Part shown: piece by piece, positions 19,601 to 28,600 of the stretch
Layout: each line of letters opens with the position of its first letter
Position numbering within the stretch: the stretch's first letter is position 1
Origin: a virus
Length of the DNA stretch: 42,614 bases
Virus record (IMG/VR): IMGVR_UViG_3300009080_000022
Location: 1 to 42,614 of that record
Reading direction: 5' to 3' (one strand)
The notes under the pieces: model-generated
What the model was told of the DNA's origin: nothing
The model's database searches: none
The model's input: the letters and a program-made list of their open reading frames with translations, nothing else
Made by a program: the position numbers and the translations under genes

Positions 19601-22310
19601 AAGAGTTGATGATGATAAGATTTATAGATTGCGCTATGTAACACAATCGGTAAGTGGATCTCCAACCGATCCGTCACCTTCATTCCCACAACGAGGTTAT
19701 GTTCTCCAAGTTAAGAGAGGTCAAGATATTCTTGGAAGGGGTGATAGATTTACTGATGGTGCAAACCTCCTGCTGCTTAATAAGTATTTCCTTGCACATG
19801 AGGCAGTTGCAAGATGGATTAACGACAATGTTGGTAACAGTGAACTTAATCTTGCAAGCGAAAGATTGTCATGTATTGATGACTTAGTTAATATTATTGA
19901 GGCAGTTGCATATAACTTACGTTATGGTGGAAACGATCAAGTTTTTTCAGCAGCAAACAATTACATTACTGGAACAGGTGCTGGTGCTAATGGTATTCAA
20001 GGTGAAAGAGATGAGACAGTAAATATTCTTGACAACTATCTCAAGCAGTTAATGACATATGTTATTAACAATGGTGTTACTGGTAGTCCAGTAAATACTC
20101 CATCTATTGGAAGCATTGAAAATAATAATACCAGTGGTAATAACTCTAATAACTACGGTCTTCCAAATGTTATTAATCCTCAAACAATTTCTAGTGAGGA
20201 GCAACTAATTAATGTATTTGGTGGTTGTACTAATGTAAGAGATGCTGCATTTACTTTAGTTGATATTATTGTACAGGCACTTGGAAGTGATACAACTCCG
20301 GGTAATCTTAATAGCATTACTTCAACAACTCCTGCAGATGAAGATATAAAATACAATAGAATTTCTGGTCATGATTATAATGATGTTTACTATGTTTATG
20401 AAGTTGAAGAAGTAACTCCATTTAAAAAAGCAACGACAACAATACCAGAAGTTCCTGGTGTTTACTACTTAACTGTTCTTAAGGGTTCTATTCCAGTAAG
20501 TACAAACGTTCTTCCTGGAAATACCTTCAAACTTAGTCAGAATATTGATAATATCTATCCAGAAATTGATATTAATAATATTATAAATGATCCAATTATT
20601 GCAGATTCTATTGCAGATCCAATTACAATTGGTGTTGTTAACACTACTAATGGATTAGACAATAATGATCAATCTTTAAATAATTCATTCAGTATTACTA
20701 AAGAATCTCTTTCTTACTTCTTTGATGAATATTTAAATAATGAACTTGAGTGGGATTGGTCAGGTAAATTAAGTGCATCATCTAGTGTTGATCATAGTTA
20801 CATTGTTAATGGTAATTCTGAGGCACATGATTTAATCAGCACAAACATACAAACTGGTATTGGTACTGGTGAAGTTAGAAAGATTCCAATTAATCCACGA
20901 AGACCCACGGATGCAATTGAGGTAGAACTTCGTAGACCATCTACCATTAGATCAGGTAATCATACATTTGAATATGTTGGTTTTGGTCCTGGTAACTATT
21001 CTACTGCTTTCCCAATCAAACAAAATAAAGTACTTACTAATGCTGAAGTTAAGTACTCGCAGTCACTTAAAGAGCAGGGTGGTATTGCATTCTATTCAGG
21101 TCTTAACTCTCAGGGTGATCTTTATATTGGTAACACTGTCATCAATGCTGTTACGGGTAAAACTACCAGTAATGAAATCAGTGAACTTAACTCTTTGACT
21201 CTTAAGGATAACCTCACTGTAATTGGTGGTTCTGGTAATACTATTACTTCTACATTCCAGGGTCCTGTAACGTTCCTCAAAGACACTACGTTTGATTCTG
21301 AAGATAATTTCTTCAGTGCTATTAAGATTAGAAATCCTGATGGTATTGTAACTAAAATTATTAACCGTGATTCTGTTGATGCTCTTACTAGCAATATATT
21401 GGGTGATACCGTATTAAATACTAATCCACTGAATGGTGGTAACCGTGGTTGGATTTACACTGAAGATAATGAGTGGAGAGAGCAGGGAATTATCGGTGTT
21501 GAGAAGATTCATAGTTATAAGGATGGAAGTAATTATACCTTAAATATTGGTTCTGACATTGGCATTGCTAATATCAATACAAATTATGATTTAGATGTAA
21601 CTACTAACCAAAGAATTGGTACAAATCTTGATATTGGTGTAGGACTTACTGGAAGTCAACCAGGTATTAGTGTCAGTAAGCAATCTAGATTGCATATTTC
21701 TCAAACTTGGTCAGGATCTACTCTAGAATATAGACCACTTGAAATTGATATTGCAGGAGCACCAGTAGGAGCACCTGAATCTAGAATTATCGATGCTAAA
21801 GTAGGTGGCAATAGCGTATTCAACGTTGATAAAGTTGGTAATGTTAACATCCCTGTTGGTGCATCTTATGGATTGTCTAAGAAAGCATTCTCAACAACAA
21901 TTTTAATTAAGAGCGTTGCGAATACTACCAACAACCAAGATACTATAACTACTCTTGGTGCTGGTTCTCAGTTAACTATTGACGTTGCTGTTTATCAGGG
22001 TAGTACTCAAGTAAGTGGTTCAAATGGTGTAATTACTCGTTCCTTTGGTCATAGGATGACTAATCAGTTAGTGGACTTTCTTTATTATGGTGCATCTGTT
22101 GATACTCCTCATGTAAGTGGATCAGCAAGAGATGCTGATGTTGGTGGAATTGGTAATCTTGCCGATTTTAATACTAGAAGTATGATAGTTTATGTTAATG
22201 GAGTAATTCAGCAACCATATTTTGATTATCATTTTGATGGCACATACTTATACTTTAATGGTTCTATTGCAGTTGATGGTAGAATTGACATTCGCTGTCT
22301 CGCTAACTAA
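16686..22310 (+). CDS. Giant tail fibre/structural protein, MALTR type, 1874 aa
   Basis: The N-terminus MALTRLQNIISSVEGRIIYV and DDFDSTDAIDNKGNSPLRPF belongs to a large structural protein that recurs in T4-like cyanophages. Residues about 15-170 look like the start of a right-handed beta-helix (PFKTIARAVLEVARYSY, then FDQFTIMLYPGDHIV and GGLIIPRGVSLVGMD). Middle parts are beta-rich with Gly/Thr/Asn loops. Around residues 1020-1110 a helical module appears (LLLLNKYFLAHEAVARW, CIDDLVNIIEAVAYNLRYGG). The C-terminal third has repeated fibre-like strands (GGIAFYSGL, GDLYIGNTVINAVTG) and ends with a compact domain (YVNGVIQQPYFDYHF). It is the first gene of the fibre block. The exact part of the virion is not evident; baseplate or long fibre are both possible. 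Confidence 0.75.
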   Translation: MALTRLQNIISSVEGRIIYVNPDDFDSTDAIDNKGNSPLRPFKTIARAVLEVARYSYVSAGNADDKFDQFTIMLYPGDHIVDNRPGSYAYAIDGNSNYVGALSAVPFSAGPVSGQYGWSDTTRQYADLYKITNSVRGGLIIPRGVSLVGMDLRKTKIRPKFVPNGGTNDVTGTTTISFTASDTNRNELTITGVSNGPDGVNNINDVIIGSIFKKGVAGYSISNTFTAGAGTQYDPATGELILNIGSLHGLTTDNSIRIADNSLAFTCLSDGGNSIVTYPRNTDPASDTTISIQSVDDAGGTITVNVGTSSETSAHTFVPGSSGSGNITAVNTGLKIQEGTVITGISTQTGSSSIAVEISKPHNYLLTDVGNGTNIGAGIVIDLPYEDDNSRTALFRITGGCYFWQFSIFDGDPSGVYKSTTVKPEPTWSLVDDLQFSHTKLTVFEYASLHDLKTFYRKVSDVISVISSEKIEAKIQENRIVGALADQVSVTKVTRNNSIVTITLSQELEITAGNFVAVRGAVSADNNANAYYIGQRQVTTVNSGSEFTYTLPSSSVTQLDTLEASSPGDSDTSTNGMQVEYASPSADVQVEIDTVESASPYIFNVSLRSTYGICGMHADGSRATGFRSMVVAQYTGISLQKDDSAFLKYNGTTFVTQSGNDSLHTDAEAIYNPKQRSYHVKASNRAVIQAVSVFAVGYADHFIAEDGGDMSITNSNSNFGMNSMRSIGFSDQAFKKDALGKITHIIPPRNVESTLSNSYYESIDTLKTQAYGVANSSSRIYLSGRDDFLAITSGGSNFTSGNVTVKDSTGQNRTIILSATNGVVISATFSGGYGTFQPGDIVTIPTNAVDGVGLDCVLTIGNGLLRKVGKFTVGSRVLDKDGSTIKDNIYVPLYETSSATATSERYAEITPSLGNVFDYDSTNPQTNTAGGWYINVDSSTNQIYTAINGNTKYGLNKIEVTPTSYIKRIVDERVDDDKIYRLRYVTQSVSGSPTDPSPSFPQRGYVLQVKRGQDILGRGDRFTDGANLLLLNKYFLAHEAVARWINDNVGNSELNLASERLSCIDDLVNIIEAVAYNLRYGGNDQVFSAANNYITGTGAGANGIQGERDETVNILDNYLKQLMTYVINNGVTGSPVNTPSIGSIENNNTSGNNSNNYGLPNVINPQTISSEEQLINVFGGCTNVRDAAFTLVDIIVQALGSDTTPGNLNSITSTTPADEDIKYNRISGHDYNDVYYVYEVEEVTPFKKATTTIPEVPGVYYLTVLKGSIPVSTNVLPGNTFKLSQNIDNIYPEIDINNIINDPIIADSIADPITIGVVNTTNGLDNNDQSLNNSFSITKESLSYFFDEYLNNELEWDWSGKLSASSSVDHSYIVNGNSEAHDLISTNIQTGIGTGEVRKIPINPRRPTDAIEVELRRPSTIRSGNHTFEYVGFGPGNYSTAFPIKQNKVLTNAEVKYSQSLKEQGGIAFYSGLNSQGDLYIGNTVINAVTGKTTSNEISELNSLTLKDNLTVIGGSGNTITSTFQGPVTFLKDTTFDSEDNFFSAIKIRNPDGIVTKIINRDSVDALTSNILGDTVLNTNPLNGGNRGWIYTEDNEWREQGIIGVEKIHSYKDGSNYTLNIGSDIGIANINTNYDLDVTTNQRIGTNLDIGVGLTGSQPGISVSKQSRLHISQTWSGSTLEYRPLEIDIAGAPVGAPESRIIDAKVGGNSVFNVDKVGNVNIPVGASYGLSKKAFSTTILIKSVANTTNNQDTITTLGAGSQLTIDVAVYQGSTQVSGSNGVITRSFGHRMTNQLVDFLYYGASVDTPHVSGSARDADVGGIGNLADFNTRSMIVYVNGVIQQPYFDYHFDGTYLYFNGSIAVDGRIDIRCLAN

Positions 22311-22316
22311 TAAATA
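22309..22316 (+). promoter_or_regulatory. Candidate late promoter (AATAAATA)
   Basis: This octamer overlaps the stop of the 1874-residue gene and lies 22 bases before the next ATG. It fits the cyanophage NATAAATA variant of the T4 late promoter. It may give the downstream fibre genes their own transcript; in such AT-rich sequence chance occurrence is possible. Confidence 0.45.
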
Positions 22317-22338
22317 AAACATAGGGTAAAAGCACAGA

Positions 22339-25300
22339 ATGGCATTAACTAGAATTACGTCAAGTGTTATTAAGGATTCCACTATAACTGAGGGTAAATT
22401 TGATACCCAATATTTAAACGCAACTGGAACTCCTGACACTGGCAATCAACCAATCACACTAGAGTCCACCTTAAATATTAGGGTTGGTTCAGGAGCAAAT
22501 TATTTCAGTGCGAGTGGAAATAAATTAACACTGAATGCTCCTTCAAATGATTTAAATGCTTTAGATATTGGGGTAGGTGGAATATCATTAACGTCTGGTG
22601 ATATTACGTTATCAGATAATTCTACACAAGTTAGCACACCTAGGTTAAAAGTTAACGATGGTACAGTAATCTTACCGTCAATTTATTTCGGGGATGGTAA
22701 TTCTACAGGTATTTCTAGAGTAGGAACACCTGAAACTTTGCAATTCTCTGTTAATAGTGCTTCTTTATTATCATTAACTAATACAAGTTCTGGTACTCAG
22801 ATTTCTCTTGGTGCTAATGTAGTTAAGATTCTCACTGCAGAGGCAAATTATTCTGATATCTTAGGTTATTCTCCCCCAGATGGATCTTTAACAGTTGGTG
22901 GTTCTGAGAATGTTATTAAGATTAAAAGTGGTGGTGATGATGTAATTCATGTAAGATCAGTTAATGGATTTAGTCAGGCATATCCAGACAACGAGAATAG
23001 AGTAGGTGTTAACGTTGCTGATCCTCAGGCAATGTTAGATGTTGGTGGATCGATTCGTGCTCTAAGTTATCAAAATCTTCAAACGACAGATCTTCCTACT
23101 ATTCCACTTAATAAGGGTGGTACTGGTATTTCAACTGGAGGTCTTCCAGAACAGTTATTGAGAGTTAATGAAGCAGGTACTGCACTTGAGTATTTCACCC
23201 AAAATACTGGTGATGTTAACAACCTTGCTGCCTTTGGTGTTTCTGGTGATAGTACAATTTATAGAACAACTGGTATTGCTATTGATGGTGATGGAAAACT
23301 AAACCTGACTGCTGATGATTTTTTAGATGGTGATACAGTTGAACAAAATATTGGCACATGGAGAATTGGTCAAACTATTAAAGTGTTTGGTATAAACACT
23401 AGAAATATTACACAATATGATTATACAAATTCTGATTCCTCTACTATTTACAATCAGTGGACAGATAGTATTGATCAAAGTTCACAGGTAACTAGTGCGG
23501 TAGGTGGTACTGGTGGTAGTGTGCAATACACATACTATGCACGTATTATGAATGTAAATACTGGAGTAATTTCTTCATTCCATCAACTAAAACATGCTGG
23601 TTCTGGTACAACTCCAAATGTAATTGGGAACTTCCCTCTAGATTCATTCAATGAGCAGAGATTTAATAGTGTAGTTGTTTTTAGACCCGATGCTAATCAT
23701 TCTATCTTAATTTACAGATATCATAATAATATTAATACTGTTGTAACAGATTCTGAAGATAATAACCTCGCACCATCGGTTCATAATGGTAATATAAACC
23801 TGATTTCTATTCTTTCTCAACGAGATATCGGTTCTGATATTAATTTAGGTCCTATTACATATAAAGATTATGGACCATATGATAGATGTGTATGGGGAGA
23901 ATTAAATTCTGATGCAACTATTAATAGTAAGTTTCTCCCACTTAAATCATTCCCTACTACTGTTGTTCCGAGTGCAGTTCCCTTTGCAAGAGCAATTCCT
24001 GGATTTATTGAAAGAGTTGTAGATTCTATAGATTATATTACTAAGCAAGTAACTCTTGCTCCAACTGGAACTCCACTTTATGATGCAGTAGATACATCAT
24101 TGACTAGTAATATTGATCTTTCTGGTGGTGGAGTACAATTTGTACATGATGATACATTAGCAATTCAAACTGTTATTGCTGATGTTATTGACAAAGGATT
24201 AGATTCACTTTACTTAACTGGTGGCACTTACTTAGTCAAGAGATTAGAAATTCCTTCAAATTTCTCTCTCAATGGTGCAGGTAAATCTACGATTATTAAA
24301 AAGCAATTCTTTGATACTAATAGACAGAGAGTATCTAGTGGTGAAAGTAGTAGATTATATGCAGCATTATGGTTAAGAAAAGGATCAAATATTTCGGGTA
24401 ACCCATCTGAAACACTTTCTCAACCTGTTGAGAATATTACTATTCAAAACATAGTCGTCGATGGCAATTATTCTAATAATATTAGATTAGGGAACAGTGG
24501 ATCTCCTGATAGTAATGCTTTAGTATATGCAGATGGAATTAAGAATTTATCGTTATCTGCTATAGATATAAAACGTTCACTTGGTGATGGTGTATGGGTA
24601 GCAAATAGTGAAAGAGTTTCTATTCAAAATTGTTTTGTTAGTGATAATTCAATTACATATAGAACTTCCGATAATCCATTGCAAGCAACAGATACTATTA
24701 TTTTAAAAGTATCTGATAGTGCATTTATTAATAATCCTGGTCCTGTAGATATTACGACAACAGAAGTTGTTGCATTCAATTCTTGCATCATTAGAAATTG
24801 TGGTACAGGACTTAGAATTTTTGGTACTAGAAGTGCTAATACTGAAAATAACTTAATTCTTGGTCCTGATGATGAGTGGATTCCAACCACTGACATTTAT
24901 GACTCTGATTTTAGCAGTATTAATCTTAAGTGCTATAAGACAACAGGAACTGGTTCTAATGGTCCTGTTAAATTTACTTATGTTGAGGAAAATGTTGTTA
25001 AGAACTTTACCAGTACAACATTTAATTCTTTTGTGTATACTGTAACGGTTGATAATAATGGTAATGAAACTTTAGCACCTTCACCATTAACATATGTTAG
25101 TGGTGGAATTCCAAGATCTGTTCTTGAAGTTCAAGTTTATGATGCATTAAATGGAGGAGTTCAGATACAAATTCCAGGCAATGCAAATACATTAGCATCA
25201 ATTCCTTATAGAAGCATTGCTGGTAATGTTGGTATCAACTATAACTACATAATTTATTATGTTAATGCTGAAGAGGAAATAAATATTGGTGAACCCGATA

Positions 25301-25635
25301 ATTATAATATTACCGGGGTTGTCAGTTATGACCAACCATCTCAGCAATATACTATCAAAGTAACATCTGATACAATTGCTGAATTTACAAGAGGAGATAT
25401 TGTAACCTTACAAGAGCATGATCCTTTGACTGGTTACAGTTTACCTTCAGATCTCGAAATTCGTAATACTATCTTTATAAATCAAGCATGGCATATGGTA
25501 TTGTTTAGCACTGATTTTAATACATACAATGCCAATAACAATGGTGGTCCAATTACAATTGACCCTAACGCTACTGGATATATAAAGAAGAAACGTACAT
25601 ACACTATCGCCAAGGGCATCATCGGAGTAGAGTAA
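22339..25635 (+). CDS. Tail fibre/spike with pectin-lyase-type beta-helix, 1098 aa
   Basis: The first residues MALTRITSSVIKDSTITEGK resemble the virion-binding start of the gene before it. Residues about 215-290 form a fibre module (ENRVGVNVADPQAMLDVGGS, then IPLNKGGTGIS). Residues about 595-840 show a right-handed parallel beta-helix of the pectin lyase fold: DDTLAIQTVIADVIDKGLDS, LYLTGGTYLVKRLEIPSNF, LNGAGKSTIIKK, then NITIQNIVVDGNYSNNI, GIKNLSLSAIDIKRS, VSIQNCFVSDNS and FNSCIIRNCGTGLRI. Such domains in tailspikes bind or cut surface polysaccharide. No catalytic residues can be assigned by eye. The C-terminal 250 residues are beta-rich. It likely recognises host lipopolysaccharide. Confidence 0.75.
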   Translation: MALTRITSSVIKDSTITEGKFDTQYLNATGTPDTGNQPITLESTLNIRVGSGANYFSASGNKLTLNAPSNDLNALDIGVGGISLTSGDITLSDNSTQVSTPRLKVNDGTVILPSIYFGDGNSTGISRVGTPETLQFSVNSASLLSLTNTSSGTQISLGANVVKILTAEANYSDILGYSPPDGSLTVGGSENVIKIKSGGDDVIHVRSVNGFSQAYPDNENRVGVNVADPQAMLDVGGSIRALSYQNLQTTDLPTIPLNKGGTGISTGGLPEQLLRVNEAGTALEYFTQNTGDVNNLAAFGVSGDSTIYRTTGIAIDGDGKLNLTADDFLDGDTVEQNIGTWRIGQTIKVFGINTRNITQYDYTNSDSSTIYNQWTDSIDQSSQVTSAVGGTGGSVQYTYYARIMNVNTGVISSFHQLKHAGSGTTPNVIGNFPLDSFNEQRFNSVVVFRPDANHSILIYRYHNNINTVVTDSEDNNLAPSVHNGNINLISILSQRDIGSDINLGPITYKDYGPYDRCVWGELNSDATINSKFLPLKSFPTTVVPSAVPFARAIPGFIERVVDSIDYITKQVTLAPTGTPLYDAVDTSLTSNIDLSGGGVQFVHDDTLAIQTVIADVIDKGLDSLYLTGGTYLVKRLEIPSNFSLNGAGKSTIIKKQFFDTNRQRVSSGESSRLYAALWLRKGSNISGNPSETLSQPVENITIQNIVVDGNYSNNIRLGNSGSPDSNALVYADGIKNLSLSAIDIKRSLGDGVWVANSERVSIQNCFVSDNSITYRTSDNPLQATDTIILKVSDSAFINNPGPVDITTTEVVAFNSCIIRNCGTGLRIFGTRSANTENNLILGPDDEWIPTTDIYDSDFSSINLKCYKTTGTGSNGPVKFTYVEENVVKNFTSTTFNSFVYTVTVDNNGNETLAPSPLTYVSGGIPRSVLEVQVYDALNGGVQIQIPGNANTLASIPYRSIAGNVGINYNYIIYYVNAEEEINIGEPDNYNITGVVSYDQPSQQYTIKVTSDTIAEFTRGDIVTLQEHDPLTGYSLPSDLEIRNTIFINQAWHMVLFSTDFNTYNANNNGGPITIDPNATGYIKKKRTYTIAKGIIGVE

Positions 25636-25638
25636 CAC

Positions 25639-28600
25639 ATGGCAACAAATACAAATGTAAACAATAACTCTGCCGTCGTAGTTGTCGGCAGAACTGCTCC
25701 AGTTCCTACTGGACAACAACCGGCAGAAAAATCTATTCCGGTTGTTATCGCTAGTGACCAGGAAGCAATTCCTGTCGAGGAACAGAATAAACAACAATCA
25801 GAAGTTGCACTATCATTACTTGGCATTCCAAGATCTGAAGTTGCTCTAGGTATCTTTGCTGATGTTAACACTTATGATGTTAACCCATCGGAATGGACTT
25901 CAGTTCCTGAACAAACAATTACTTTACCTGCCGGTGGAACTGGATCATTAAGAAATGAATATACAGGATTCCCAGGATCACAGGACTGGGGTCTTGGTCA
26001 TGTTCCTGCAGAAGCAGGTGCTCTTGTTGAAGCACCAGCAAACGAACATTCCATTTTAACGTCTAAGAGATTCTTTAGGTATCAACCAGGTCGTGTATCT
26101 GCTGGTACTTTTGGTGTTAAATTTGGTCGTGCTCCATATACCACTGCTAGAACAATCAGTGCAACATATTTTCCTAATGGTGCTATTCAGGATAATGGTG
26201 TATCTTATTTACTTGCAGGACATAACGTTCAAGTATTAAATCCATCAGTTAAGAAGTATGGTGTATTTGATAAATTTGATGGATACTATTATGAGAGTAT
26301 TAATGAAGGTCGTGGTGATAATTTCTGCTGTGTAAGAAGAACACAATCATTGATTAGGCAGAAGAATAAAACTTATTTTTATGATCCTGATATTATTACA
26401 AATGCAAGACAGTTTGGCAATAAGCAATATGAAGATTATGGAAATATGGAGGTTGCTGGTGACTTCTATGATTATCATGGTGATGCAGTTATCTTTCGTG
26501 ACGGTCTATTAAACATTCATGGAGGTTTGTTTGATCAATCTCTTCTGAAAGAGAAGAGGGATATTTATATTTCTGCTCAGGGTGGTACTGATGGTTCAGA
26601 TCAAAATGGCACTGATGATGAAGAAATTCTTCTAGATCCTTATGAAAAGCATATCAAGGATTTTTCATATAACAATACTACTGGTGTATGTCAAGTAACC
26701 ACAACTAGTGATCATGGATTTGTAGAGGGTGATAGTGTCACTTTAAAGGATATTTTACTTAAATGTAATACTGGTGCTAAACTGTATCCTAACAAGTATG
26801 CCCAGACACTTTTTAGAGTAACATCTAAATCAACTAACACTCTTAAAGTATTTGTAGGTAAATCATTCTATGATAATCCATCAAGTCCATATGGTGATGA
26901 TAACTTTGAAGGATTTAACGTTTCCGATGCATACAATTTAAACACTGGTATAGTAAAGAAAGTTAATCTTAATGTTGATAATACGACTGATATTGTTGGA
27001 TGGGAATATAATGGTATCACTGGAGTTGCTACGGTAACTTTTTCGAGTGATGTTACCTGGGCATTAGAAGGAACAAGAGTACAAATCAATAATGCGGTAA
27101 CACTCAACGGAAGTGGAAAAACTTCATTCCCTGAATCATTTGACCCAGATGTATTCTATGTAAGAAGAAGAATTGATGCTAGAACCATTCAACTGCAGAT
27201 TGGTAAGCAAGCAGTTTCTGGTATTGATCCTGCAACTAACACCTATAACACTGGTGGACAAATTAAGCAATACTTAAATGATAATATTCCTGATGATGGT
27301 TCTTCTGATTCTTTTAGCATCACTGGTTTTAACTACATTGTTGATTCAACCAGTAATGATTTTGGATACGCATTTATTACAACGACAGGGACAAACAATA
27401 TTGGTGCGAATGATAGAATTCATCTATCTGGTATTGAAACTCAGTGTTCATATAATCCAAAACCAAAAATTTATCCCGCAAAGGATGATGAAGATACATT
27501 CCCAATTGAAAATGTAACAAGTAACACTTTCCAGTTTACACTAAAGACATCTACAGTTGTACATTTTCATGCAGACCTTACGGGTGGTACTAGTGGATCT
27601 GCATTTACCGGCAGATGTACATCATTGGGTCTAAGAAAAGGATCTGGAATTTATCTTTATAAGAATAAGCAACAAGCTGATCAAGAACTAGACAATACAT
27701 TTGGTACTAATAGTAGTGTTGAAAACTCAGTAGTTGATGGTGGTATCTACTATGTGTCTAGCGTTCTTGGTTCCCGCATTAAACTGACCAGAGCAGCAAA
27801 AGGAGATACCAATAATTTTATTCAACCTGTTGCAGACATTTATGACTCTAGACAGATCACTCCAATTGAGATGAGTAGTGGTTCTAGAGTTTCATTTAAA
27901 TTAACTCCAGACCAAACTGCAGGTTTGGAGACGGATAGTGGTACAGTTAATGAAGTAACTGGTGATGGTTCTGGTGGTGGTATTGTATATAATCCAACCA
28001 GTGGTGTTATGCAGATTACTGTTAATGGTCATGCTTTAGAGACAGGTGATTTAATTAAGATTGATGATTACTCTTTGGTCTTTACATGTAATCAAGATAA
28101 TCATAACACAGAGCACAGATATCCAAGATCATTTAACAATAATCTTGACGGTACTGCTGATCCTAATGGTAATGCAACCCAAAATACTAGATCACCTGAC
28201 CCAGTTAGTGGCAAGTGGATTCCAATTACTCGCGTAAATGATGATGACTTTACCGTTCAGGTTCTTGCAAACGTACCATCTACTGACACTAGCACCCATA
28301 GATTTGTAAGATCTGATGCTAATTGTATTGCATTTAAGAAGAACACTCCATATGTAAAAACTCCTGCCCCATTCATTCTTCCCAATACTAAAAACTTTAA
28401 GTATGCAGGAACTACTGATAGCGATCCTCAATCAATTACTAGTTTAAATCCATATGGATGTTTCCCATATAGGTATAGATACGGCACATTAGTTGGAGAT
28501 CAGATTGGATATGTTTCCACAGATATCCCTCTTAATAATTCAGCAAATGCTGATGCAATTAGAAAACAAATTGATGATGTTAATAATAAACTACTGAAAG

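Noticed and set aside
25447-25871. Minus-strand open frames across the junction of two fibre genes
   Set aside because: They are shadows of well-supported plus-strand genes, with no ribosome site or coherent protein pattern.
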